A DNA stretch of 64,000 bases, from NCBI RefSeq assembly GCF_011075055.1, contig NW_025401117.1, positions 186,001 through 250,000 on the forward strand. Reading direction: 5' to 3'. This DNA is from Mangifera indica. Its lineage: Eukaryota; Streptophyta; Magnoliopsida; Sapindales; Anacardiaceae. The notes beneath the pieces are model-generated. The model was not told the origin of the DNA and made no database searches. It saw only the letters and a list, made by a program, of their open reading frames with translations. Shown piece after piece: positions 21,430 through 33,565 of this stretch. The first letter of the stretch is position 1. Every line of letters starts with the position of its first letter. A program made the position numbers and the translations under genes.

Positions 21430-24400
21430 AGAAAAAAGTCAAACTATACTGATTTAATCCTATTGGACGAGTTTGGTCCATTTGTGATTAATCTAAACAC
21501 AGACTAAGATTGGCATCTCACAAGGCATCATGACCACCTGACTGACAAAATATTAAAGAATAACTCTAGGTTTTGTCAACCATATGGTTACATATAATTC
21601 AATCTCTTCGTCCATTTATATCTCTTAAGGTTGAATTATAGATGCATGTTTATTTGTAACACCCTTTTTAGAAGAATGTCACTACTTAGATTATTTCAAC
21701 AAGCATTCATTTAAAAACATAATTAAAACAACATTTAAAATCTCAAAATTACCAAAACACCCTCATATTATTACTAATCAAAAACATGTTAAAGGATGTC
21801 CAATCATAACTCATAAAACAGAAAGTAACATCTCATCATGTGTGTAGTTGAATACATTAATAAAATCCATAACATCTCTTATTATAAACATAGAAATAAA
21901 CATAAACTGATACTTCAAACATAGAAATAAACGTAAAAATGCCCTTATGTCCCCTACGCTCACTGGTTTCCACTCCTCCCACAACCATCGTAATCACCTA
22001 TACCTGCACACAAAAAAGTAAAGGAATGAGTGATAAAAAAAACTTAGTAAGTAGGAGACTGTACTACTAACTTTTCCATAATCCCCAAATACCCTTGGCT
22101 GGACCTATATTAACTTTGTCATCTAAAGTTTGTTATTTGTAACATCTCTCTTCAAATATGTATGGTGGTTTGTCAAAACCTCAAAAAATAATACTAATTT
22201 TTACTATCAACAAAATTTTTATTATGGTGTGACAGTGAAAACCAAGTCGAATCCCAAGGGAAATTTTACTATAAACTTCCTACAAAAGAAAACCAATATT
22301 GAGAGTGAGGTTTTTATATATATATTTTTTAATTAAGAGTTTTAAAAATAAATAAATAAATAAGAAAACCAATCCAATTAAAGTAATCCAGTTCAAGGGT
22401 TAAACATCCATTCCATAAATTTGATTAAATAATCATCTTTAATTCAAGCAAATAAATTCGATTTCCTTTAAAGCTAAAAGAAATCAAGACATTCAATAGT
22501 AAAATTAACTGGAAAAAACTTCCAATCAATTCCTTATTATCAAACAATTTCAATATTGAAAAAGAATTCTCATTCATTCAATAAAAGCTGTAAAAACAGA
22601 GAATGTAAATTTATTCCAAGCAACCATTCAAAAGCTTAAACGATTCAACTTGTTTCATTTCTTCCTATTAAATTAACATGAAAAAGGAAGGTATCCAATT
22701 AATTTACTTTGCCTCTTATTCTAATTCCTAACAACAATTACGGATTGAGATGAAGTAGAAAGCATATATGCAATCTCAAACCAATTCAACAAGCGAGAAA
22801 TAATAATTAATTGCATAAAGTCGAATTAAAGAAGAAATAAATACTTGAATACAAAAGAATTACGAATCACAACTTTACTTCTCACAACCAATGATGGAGA
22901 TAGAGTTGTCCCCTTGAACCGAACTATAAAACTAGCCGTTCATTTTTTACGAAGAAATTGCAGAGAGAAAAAAACAAAAACATAAAAGTTGCCTCCCCTT
23001 TTCTCTCTATTTAACGTAAAACATGTCCTAATGATACGATATCAAGGCTAAAAAATAGGATTTTAATTATTTGACAGATTCCCTCCCCAATTCTACCAAC
23101 TTTTTTTCCAAATTGGATTGTAAGTAGGCGCTTCTTTGATTGGCCAAAGTGTAATCACTTGATAAGATTTTCCAATTTGACCTTCTTGCCTTGATTAGCA
23201 TCTTAAGATATATCCAATCATAATCTCTGATGAATTTTGCTCAAAATATCTTCAGTTTTGCTCCAAATCTGCTCAAATTAATCTTTCAACCTGCTTTCTG
23301 ATAAACCATAGAAAATAATACTGATAAGTTGACAAATTCACAACAAAAGCTAAGCAAATCATGACATAAATATATGCAAATAATTAATTTATCAATGTAC
23401 CTCTATATGAAATATGCACCCGAAGAGATGTGTTGAATAAAAACTTATTACCCAAACACACACAACATTTATTAGATGCATGCCAATAGTTAAGTTTCCA
23501 CATACCCAAAAGATGCAATCTAATATTATAAACAATATTATTCAATACCATAATCAAATCTACATATCAAAGTGTCTGAAAACCAACAAAAATTACATGA
23601 TTATGCATAAAAACAATCCTAAGATGAATATATAAATATAGGCAAAAAACACGAATGACTAAAATGCCATTTACCTCATGTAACGTCTTGACTGGTTCTA
23701 CCATTAACCTACTGTTCCATTATCCTACCTATAAAGTCACAAAGGAACACAGTGAATGAGACACACTCGGTAAGTAGGTGGCCTCTTGACACTGTGCACA
23801 TAATCATAAAACAATAATATAACTCAAGGTGTTCCATATCCAAGCTAGTTGTGGTATTTCAGATGTTACACCAGTATTCTAGATGTCTATGTCAATATCT
23901 CGACACCTCGTTTCTAATTCCCAGTAGTTGTATCATACTCGATAACTAATAGCCACGATGCATATTGACGTCCCAAATGTCTGATAAAAGCATAAAACAT
24001 CCTAAATGTCATTTATACAATGCACCCTGAAAAGTAAACCTATTAATATTATCTAATATCATGTAAATCCTAGATCAATAACATATATAATTCGACAATA
24101 TATAAGTGACATTCCTTCTCACAAAAACAATCCATCATCATCACAAATCGCTAATATCATAATTATTTCAAACATCAACCATTATCATCAATCATATGAC
24201 ATAATTCAAGATCATTATTAACAAAAACGGTAAAGGAGATTTCCTTAGTCCACTAAAACTTAAATAAAAGTGTAGAGAGATACACCACTTACCTAATAAG
24301 TAATCCTCCTTTATACAATTACCATTGCCTTCTTTACTAGAAAACTGTGTTGAAACTACCATAGTAATATCAGTATGTTAATCACAACTACCTTCACTCT

Positions 24401-25490
24401 CTTCTCTTAAAGTGTATGCATTTGATTAGGTATAAAAATCCTTAAAATGTAGCTAACGTGCCAAATATAAACTGCTAGCTCGTAATGCCACACATGGGTG
24501 TGTGCCTTCACCATATATGACAGTGTGTTATTTAAATTCAAACTAATGTGGTGTTTATCCATTCCGACTAACGTGGCAACCAATTCACAAGCATGACCAT
24601 CCTATGGACGACCGTCTCTCACTTAAATTTCACAATTTATCATTCAATTCAAGGAAACTTAATCATACAACAACTATAATATAGAAAATGACTATAATGC
24701 CTTTGAGATGTACCTATGGGTGTTACATTATCTTAGTAACTCCTCAATATGAACTGATACATATCAATAACCAAATGAATTGGACTAGGCTTTGACCCAT
24801 GTTGTCATAAATTTGAGTGGTTATGATGTTTTTTGGTATTCTCATGCGAGATACAACTTTTGTACTCGGTAAGTGATGAATCTTCTATTGATCCACCATA
24901 ATCTCTTTATAGATCTTGATATGGTCAACCATTACTTTTATGGTTACCCTTACTATAGTGACATGTCGAATAGTGTCAAATCATATTGATTTTTATACAA
25001 GACGGTTTGGCAACCTCAAGTATGAAGATCCCATATATCAGTATTACAGGATTTATTCCATAAACATTGGAGCAACCATCCATATGGAAATCCTCTTGTC
25101 GGGTTAGTTTGATAAACACATTTACAATATGTACTCATGTGTTGTACTAAGCTATCAGTTAATAACTTTGGCACATGAGAATCATCGTAACCTTTTGATA
25201 GAGTTACTTAACATTATGATAATCTTATCACTATTACTTGTGCCCTTGGTCAAAGTAATATCAAGATTACAAACGTTTCTAAATGACTATCTACTATGTG
25301 CATAACTTTCCCACGATTAATCGTCTGATCCTTTTGTCATGTTTCTAACATTCTAAGGGCATATTATTCATGCAATCATATTATGTGAAATATTAATACA
25401 AATGAATAATGAAATAACTTTATTACTAAATAATCAAACTACAATATTACAAATGTATGAATCGATTGCCTATAGAGCACTATCTTAACA
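21430..25490 (-). mobile_element. 3' LTR of a minus-strand Ty1/copia element, split by gypsy LTR material
   Basis: The parts 21430-21654 and 24728-25490 align in inverted orientation and in order with the plus-strand copia LTR at 58111-59970. One shared block is ACACAGACTAAGATTGG, and around 24737-24760 the motif CTCCTCAATATGAACTGATAC corresponds to CTCAATATGAGCTAATAC. The right edge ends ..TATCTTAACA at 25490, giving TG at the start in minus orientation, and the copia pol relic follows at once. The middle (21655-24727) is a later gypsy insertion. The left limit is not fixed. Confidence 0.75.
21655..24727 (-). mobile_element. Composite Ty3/gypsy LTR relic inserted in the copia LTR
   Basis: In minus orientation it starts TGTAACACCCATAGGTACAT and ends ..AAAAAGGGTGTTACA, like the other gypsy LTRs here. 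The flanks TTATT (21650-21654) and TTATC (24728-24732) are a near-match 5-bp target duplication. Two diverged copies of the LTR splice-acceptor-like motif occur (about 21995-22060 and 23730-23785), so it is not a simple single LTR. The middle (about 22140-23640) has no recognisable coding sequence and may be a non-coding internal region or a further insertion. One ORF (22130-22336) is not meaningful. Confidence 0.6.
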
Positions 25491-27066
25491 ATCTTCTACT
25501 TACACTATAACCAATCACTCATATGTTTAATTCCATATGCGGTTACAAGCCTATTATACTTCTATTGCAATAAAGGCTTGGTCAGTGGGTTTGCCAAATT
25601 GTTATTTATGCCAACCTTTGTAATCTGTACGTTTCTATATTGAACGATCTATTGAATAAGATGATATCATCTATGTATGTGTTTCAATCTCTAATGAGAC
25701 CCCAATTCCTTTGCCTAGGTAATGACTCCATTATTATCACAATTGAGCTCTATTGGCTTAACTATGGTAGGAACCACTCTAAGTTCTGTGATGAATTTCT
25801 TAATCTAAACAGTTTTTTTGTTGTTTCAAAGAGGGCAATGTAGTCAAGACTTTGTTGTAGAACCAATAATTATACTTTACTTGAAGCTTTTCCAACTAAC
25901 TGCACCACTATTTAAACAAAATATAAATCTTAATCAATTCAAAAGTTTGTATCACTATGTTCTTGCATAATGAGCTTAGACTTTCATCTATAAACCAATA
26001 ATGTATCCTTAGTCTTTTTTTGGTAATGCAGAATATTCTTGATAATTATCTAATGTTTTTCACCTAGATCATGTTGAAATCTACTATAAACGCTCAAGGC
26101 GTATGAGATATTAGCCCTCATACATAACACGATGTATGTGATTGATCTTATCACGAATGTGGGATCTAGCTTATCTTATCCCTTTAGATTGTGTCTGAGG
26201 ATACATATATTTTTCATGCTAAAGTAGTCAGAACCTTGTTTATGTATGTGCTTTGACTTAGGCTTAATAACTTACTAAGGATGTAGACTGTTTTTTCTAA
26301 GTCTTTCATGGAAAAGCACTTGGATAACCAAGTCTTTACCAATTGCAAGTTTAGTACAACATTTCCAATAATTAATATGCCATTGATAAATAATATTAGA
26401 ATTGTAATTATACTCCCATTGACCTTCTTATACACACATGGCTTTTCTTTATTTTTGATAAAGTTGAAATCATGTACAACTTGATCAAAACAAATGTTCT
26501 AACTCTTCAAAGCTTAGTTTAATCCTTAAATAGACTTTTGCAACTTACATACCTTACCAGCTTGTCCAGTAAGAACGAAACCATTAGATTATGCCATATA
26601 CACTTCCTTTACAAGGTTTCTTAGAGAAAATGGTGTTGACATCCATCTACTAGATTTTATAGTCATGGTATATAACTATAGCATGTATAATCATAATAGA
26701 CTTAAGCATCACAACTGACAAAAAGGTTTCATCATAGTTTATACCATGTTTTTTATTGATACCTTTGGCAACTAGCCATGCTTTTTAGGTATGCAAGTTA
26801 CCTTCCATGTTGGTTTTTTTTTTTTAAAAACCCATTTGTACCCTACAGGTTCACCCCTTGAAATGCATCTACCAGAGTCCATCTTTTTTTTGGGTATATA
26901 GAGTCTATCTTAGATTTCATGGCTTTAAGCTATTTTTAATAGTCTAAACTTGAAACAACATTTGTATAAGTCATAGGCTTATCATCATGGATGACCAGTA
27001 CACCACCATGTTGAGTCATAAGAAAACCAAACCTCTTTAGTTGATGGCATACTTGGCTAGACTTAT
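25491..27066 (-). pseudogene. Ty1/copia reverse transcriptase-RNase H relic
   Basis: Read on the minus strand this is the 3' half of a copia polyprotein. The clearest part (26435-26214) reads VYKKVNGSIITILIL-type sequence followed by VKTWLSKCFSMKDL and LSLSQSTYINKVL. These are typical of the reverse transcriptase around and after the YVDD motif, which here is degraded to FING. RNase H-like sequence lies around 25900-25500, just before the LTR. Frameshifts and stops are frequent. The fragment stops abruptly where the gypsy LTR starts at 27067. The gag, protease and integrase parts are missing between this point and the copia primer-site relic at 36697. Confidence 0.78.
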
Positions 27067-29715
27067 TGTAACACCTATAAGTAAGCTTAAGGGTATTTTA
27101 GTATTTTCTTTATATTCAGAATTATGTTTGAAGTGTCATTCAGATGGATTTATAGTGGGAAAAATCATGCATTGCAAGAGTGACATCCATTCATACCTAA
27201 AAAAGGCAAAAAAGTCATTTAACGCAAGTGTATGAAAGTTGTTAGTTAAAAGAGGTACATGCTTGTGTGTCATGTTTGGGAAAGTTTTTATTTAAATGCA
27301 AAGTTTGATCGTTTTGTGAGAAGTTTTACCTTAACAATCGCCTAACCAAGAGAGAAAAAGGGAAAAAAGAGAGAGAAGAACCTTAACAATGCTAAGAACA
27401 TAATTGGCATTGCAAGTTTTACCTTAGCAATCGCCTAACTAAGAGAGGGGCCCACAATCGTCAGAATCCCTGTAACAATGCCAAGAACTTATAAGTTTTG
27501 GATGAAAGGTAAGTATGGTGACCCTTCAGCATGTTTATGGGAGATTCATAGTTATTATGATGTTTAAATGTTGTTAATTTAGCTAATGCTACAAATAGTT
27601 GCTAATCAACATAATTGGCAGAAATATAGTGTTAATGATATGTAGTTTTATGGTAGAAGTGATCATAACCATATCCTGCTTGCTTGGTGCCTTAATAATA
27701 TGTTTTAAGGGCTTTAGAGATTAGTATGCTAGCCTTGAAGAATGTTGTTGCCATAGAATTGTAGTTTGAATTGCATATAAACCCTAGGATGTGATTTCTC
27801 AATCGTGACACATAACCATCTATGGTCCCATACACACATATGTATCATTCAAAGATATTATAATGCTTGTTCTGAAGGGAGACATGCACAGTCGTGTGGT
27901 ATGGGATGCACACCCATGTGTGGCTTTCCAAAAGCAAACGACGTGTATTAGAAGACATTTGGCATAATGCATGTGAAGAGTTGTGCACATAAATGTGTTA
28001 AGAGCACCTCCTATGTGTACTTCTTCTATACACAACTATGTGTTACGTGCCACACGCCTATGTATATTTACCAAAAGGCACACGAGTATTGGTGGAAAGT
28101 ACACAACTGTGTACTCTTTAGTAAAGGTAAAAAGACAATAATACCCTTAGGCTATGTGCATAGAAAGGGGAAAACTAAGAAAAGAGAATAGAAAACAACG
28201 AGAGGATAAAGTAAATCAAGAGAGACATAGAACAAGTGCCCAACTACGTGGACGATGACAAGAACTCAGATCAAGTCAAATTTGAGTTGAAAGTTAGAAA
28301 ATCTAAAGATAATGCTACACAATTAGATGGTTCCCAACCATATGCATAAGTGGCAATAATTCATGAAAGCATTAAGGTTGAATACTCATGACTCATAGTT
28401 TAGTTCAGGTGTGCATGGTAAGGATGTGACTTTTAGTTATTCCTCATGTGATCAGCGGGATGCACCACATATGTACCCGAGATAAGGAACATCTTTGGAT
28501 GGTTAATCAACAGTTTTGATTAGCTTATATCATAAGAGAATGAGCTGCTCCCATAAATTTTCTTGTGTGATCAGGGTGTCCTAATTAACTGGCCTAATAG
28601 GCCATTTGGCATGTCCACAAGGCGCATCAATTAATGACATACAAGGTGTCTTACGTTTTCATTAAGGCATCAGATATGCTGAGTTCAGCTTAGGCCTTAA
28701 GTATCCTTATGAATGCCTATGTCAGGGTACTAAAGTGTCAAGTTGTGACATCCTAAATTCATATGTGAAATGTCAAGTTCATTAGATTGATATGTTGTTT
28801 AGGTATCTTAGTTAGTTAGCCTGATAGGCCATATGACATGTGTGTAAGGCAAGATAGTTAATGTCATACAAGGTATCTTATGCTTTCACTAGGGCATCAG
28901 TTATGCTAATTTTAGCTTAAGCTTGATCAACCTTTATGGATGACCTATGTTAGGCACAAATGTGTAGAGTTGTGACCATAATAAGATTCATAAATGGAAT
29001 TCCAAGCTTATTAGCTTTATGTGTTATGCAAGGTATCACAGTCAGTTAGCCTAATAAATTATATAGTGCATGCATTGGCATAATGTTGGGTAAACATACA
29101 AGGTGTCATTTATTTTCATTAAAGCGTTAGAGATACCAAGATCAATTTAGGCCTTAGTAGACTGTGTGAAATGGTTTATGTATACAGGGCACAGGGGTGC
29201 CAAGAATAGATGGATGGATAAAGTAGTGAGCCAAAAACATCTGCTTTAGCCACAAGGATATTTAATGATGGAATGCTAAGATTTCAATTTTATGCTTTGT
29301 GTAGAGTACTGAGGTGTCACCAACTTACTGAGTGGTTTCACTCATGTGTTCTTTTTTATGGTTTTATAAGTAGAGGTGAATAAAGAGGCATGCAAGAGAG
29401 CTAGCAGTCTATCCGAGCTATTATGTTAGGGCGAGGGGCAAGACTATCATTTCAAAATTTTTATGTCATTCATTCTTTAATTTCTAAATTATACACAATA
29501 GAGGTTTTCAGTTATTTCAGACATTTGAGTTATAATTATAGAGATTTTTATTGTATTTAAAATATTTATTTGGTTTACACCTTTTTGCATGCATTTTAAA
29601 TTTAAGGTATTATTATCATGTTGTTTTCCTCTATTTTAAGTAAAGAAGTCAAGTTGAACACATTTCTTCAGGTCATATTCCATATAGAGGTATGTTTTTA
29701 AAGAGGGTTGTTACA
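27067..29715 (+). repeat. 5' LTR of the decayed gypsy element
   Basis: 2649 bp, aligned along its length with 33566-36197 with many substitutions and small indels. It contains a donor-like AAAGGTAAGTATGG near 27507-27520, a series of short hairpins (28591-28830), and a late acceptor-like region near 29375-29390. The two small ORFs at 27820-28191 lie within it and are not genes. Confidence 0.9.
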
Positions 29716-29889
29716 TTATGGTATCAAAGTATAATTTTCAAACCCAAAAAAGTGTTAAGTTCTAATGTATTTGACAAGTGCATAAGTAAGCAAGTTAGAA
29801 AACACTCCCTCATGCGATGCTGACCACTCATGCATGCTATCGCTGTAAGTATTTTATACCTACATTAACTTAAGTAGTATAATAGCCTG

Positions 29890-30780
29890 AGTTATGGTTT
29901 TGGTTCAAGATGAGGACATTTAAAGGAACTACCAATGATTTTTAGAGGTCCCCAATCAAAAGAGAAACTAAGTAGAAACTTAAGGATAGGCTTCAGGTGT
30001 GTCAGGAGCACCATCAATGGATAAGGCAATGTTTATGGAAATTTTACAAGAGGCTCTTAGAAAGAATAAAAGGCATTATAAAGTGTTAGACATCCAGTTT
30101 AGACTTTACCAATAATAGAGTCACCTTAATGGCTGAGTTGTCACCTTAACAAGATAGAGTAAGCAGAAAGGCATAGAGATTCCCAGTTATAATAGTAAGT
30201 TGTAGCCAAGGTCAGCTTTACTCAATTTATAGTATGGTAGCTAGACATTAGCCTTTTGAGTTTAAGGGCAACCTGGTTTTAAAAGGTAGTACCAATATAT
30301 GAATGGCTGGAGACAATTGAGTATGTCATAGAGTTGTTTGAAGTAATCGACTAAGAGAAGATTTAGTATGTCAACTCTCTTATAAAAGAATATGCTAAGA
30401 TATAGTGGTGGATGTTATGTAAGACCCTACTAAATAGAAGACATGACTTGGTTTAACTTCAAGTAGGCTTTTAAGAAAAAGTTCCTATCAAGTATGCCCT
30501 TAGAATAGTTAATTGTACATAAGGCTACAAAGGTTTAATTTGAAATAAAGTAACATGACAGTAAATGAGTTTCCACTGGATTGAATGTTTTAGCCAAGTA
30601 TGCCCTTAGAATAGTTAACATAGATAAGGGCAAAACAGAGACTTTTATAAATAACCTCAAATCAGACACAACCAATGATGTTGTGATGAGAGACCATGCC
30701 TTTAGTACCTATTCAAAGGCTTGGAGCAAAGCACAAAGGTTAAAACCCAAAAGGTTAAAGATGGCCAAGAAATGAGGTAC
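29890..30780 (+). pseudogene. Gag relic of the decayed gypsy element
   Basis: It follows the primer site and a leader that keeps a donor-like CTGTAAGT at 29842-29849. Broken frames contain Gag-like, lysine-rich segments. The last open part (30581-30775) reads MNVLAKYALRIVNIDKGKTE and corresponds by position to the Gag region before the zinc knuckles. No intact CCHC motif was found. The identification rests mainly on position between leader and pol. Confidence 0.6.
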
Positions 30781-31059
30781 ATCAGGTCAGCTTAGCTGAA
30801 CAACCCTAGTTTGGAGAGTAGTATTAGATGACAACCATAAAGGTTACAATAGGGATATAGTAAGAGTAAGAGGTCTTTCATAGTCAAAGGTAATAAAAAG
30901 AGTTGGAAATACAAGAAACAAATGATTAGTTAAGGCATAATGATCTTCTTGTTAGCTACAACTTTAGAACAGATCTAGATGACAGAAAAAAGAAAGTCTA
31001 AATCAATATAAACAATAGAGATAAGTTTTCCTTTAAAGAAGGTCAAATGCTCAACTTTA

Positions 31060-33480
31060 TAATTAATAGTGTTAAAGCCAGAAAGACACTGAGTAAGGGT
31101 TGTACAGGATTTTGGCGTATATAATAAACAAGATATTTAAGATAGTCCTAGGTGTAAAGATTACTCTAGTGATGTGAGAATTTTCAAATGTCTCTTCTAA
31201 TAGTCTCTTAATTAGCATTAGAAAGAGAAGTGGAGTTTGACATGGAGTTAACTTTTGGGACAACGCCAACCTCAAAAGCACTATATAGAATGACAACAGT
31301 AGAACCATGAGAGCTAAGGCAATAATTGTAAGAGCTATTAAATAGGATATCCTAGGATTACCTAGACAAGTCCATTATAGTTTTCATCAATGATGTCATA
31401 ATGTATTCCAAAACTCGAGAGTAGCATGCATAATATATGAGGTTTGTGTTACAAAAAGAGAGGCAATTGTATGACAAGTCTTTCAAGTATGAGTTTTGGC
31501 TAGACAAAATGGCTTTTCTTAGACATATAGTCTTATTAAAAGGATCTTGGTAGAACTAAGTGAAATAGAAGCCACGTTAGAGTGGCAAAGACCTAAGATA
31601 GCTAAGTAGGTGAAGTTATAATACACCTCTAGGTAGTTAAAAGGAGTATGAGACCAAATACTTCATTTGCGATCTTGAGTTGTTAGCTATGGTGTTTGCT
31701 TCTAAGATATAACAACACTGCTTATATAGGGTAAAGATTAACATCTACACAAATCACAAAAGCCTTAGATATTTCTTTACTTAAAAGGAACTAAACATGA
31801 GACAAAAACAATGGTTGGAATTGGTAAAAGACTATAATTGAAAAATTAAGTACCACCCAGGTAAAACCAATATAGTTGTAGATGTCCTAAGTAGAAAAAT
31901 GTTTTTATCACAAATTACCACTCACCGCGAGTTATAGTAGGAGTTTGTGAGAGAGTAGATTAAGGTAATCATAGGAGTATGAGACCAAATACTTCATTTG
32001 CGATCTTAAGTTATTAACTATGGTGTTTACTCCTGAGATATAACAACACTACCTATATGGGGTAAAAATTAACATCTATATAGATCACAAAAGCCTTAGA
32101 TATTTCTTCACTCAAAAGGAACTAAACATGAGACAAAAACAGTGGTTGGAATTAGTAAAAGACTATGATTGAGAAATTAAGTACCACCAGGTAAAACCAA
32201 TATAGTTGTAGATGTCTTGAGGAGAAAAGTGTTTTTATCACAAATTACCACTCACTGCGAGTTATAGTAGAAGTTGGTGAGAGAACAGATTAAGGTAATT
32301 ATATGATAGTTAACAAGTCTCCAAATTCAGTCAACTATTTTAGATGAGCTTTATGTAACACAAGCTTCAACTGAGGATGTCTACAAATCAGACAAAAGTC
32401 AAAAATATTGAGATTGAGTTTAGTATGGTAAAAGAAATCTAGAGCTTCCAAAGGAGGATATGTGTTCCCTAAGTGTAGAGTTTGAGAGAAAAGATCCTAA
32501 CAAAGGCATACAATTCCCTTTACACAGTTTACGCCAAGAATGTAAAGATGTATTAAGATCCAAAGAGACTTTTCAGGTGGTCAGGTATGAAGAAAGGTCT
32601 AATACATTTTATAGCCAAGTGCCTAGTATGTTAGTAAGTTAAGGCTAAACATAAGATACCATTAAGACTACTATAACCTCTTAGTATCCTAGAGTAGAAA
32701 TGGGAACATATCTCAATGGACTTGGTGGTTGGATTGTCAAAGGTCAAAGGTGGCTATAATGTGTTAAGGGTTATAATAGATCGATTGACCAAGTTGATGC
32801 ACTTCATTATAGTTAAAGACACTATGAGTACATATATACTCAGTCAGATGTTTGTTAGGAAGATAGTTAGGTTTTATTGGGTACTTAGAATGGTAATACT
32901 AGATCGAAATACTCAGTTTGTCTTGATATTTTGAAAGAGTATGTAGAGTCTTTAGGTACAAAGTTGGCTTTTAGTGTGACCTATCATCCCTAGACTGATA
33001 GTCAAACTAAAAGAGTCAACCAAGTGATTAAGGATATTTTAAGGGTTTGGTGCCTAGATAGAAGAGCATGTTGGATATACGAGTTGTCATTAATGGAGTT
33101 TGCATTCAATAATAGCTACCATACACCTACATTGATGGCCCTATTTAAGCCACTTAATGGTAGAAAGTGTTAATCACCTTAACATATGGATGAAATAGGT
33201 GAGAGAGATGTCTTATCATAGGTGTAAAAGTCAGTTGATATAGAGGTTAACAAAGGATGTTAGAAAAAAAAATTAGAGATGGGATAAACAAACTAAAAGC
33301 TGTCGAAAGACTATACTGACAAGAAGAACAAAGATCTTGTGTATGAAATGGGTGATAAAGTTTTTGTAAAAGTAGCTCCGACAAGCATATTATAAGTTTT
33401 AACAAAAAAAACAAGTTAACATTGAGGTTGGTAGGACTATATGAGATATTAGAGCAACCATGTAGTCAAGAAGATAATAT
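31060..33480 (+). pseudogene. Pol relic (RT, RNase H, integrase) of the decayed gypsy element
   Basis: The RT motif block at 31375-31425 reads VFINDVIMYSKTRE, where working gypsy elements have FIDD, so a catalytic Asp is replaced by Asn. RNase H-like sequence ([19 protein letters not shown]) appears twice because of a 331-bp duplication. The integrase part at 32716-32934 reads MDLVVGLSKVKGGYNVLRVI then IDRLTKLMHFIIVKDT, matching [20 protein letters not shown] in the intact neighbour. Sequence near 33080-33200 corresponds to FAYNNSYQ. Stops are frequent, so the element is inactive. Confidence 0.85.
31642..32301 (+). repeat. 331-bp direct duplication within the RNase H region
   Basis: Copy one is 31642-31972 and copy two starts at 31973, both beginning AGGAGTATGAGACCAAATAC. 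Both include the RNase H block and end at AGATTAAGGTAAT. The copies differ at scattered sites, so the duplication is not recent. It would repeat part of the RNase H domain. Confidence 0.85.
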
Positions 33481-33565
33481 AAGAGGACGAGAACGACATG
33501 AGAAAGGGGTTTCTATAACTCTTTGGCTAAATTAGAAGATGAAATTCATTTGAGGAGGGGAGGAA

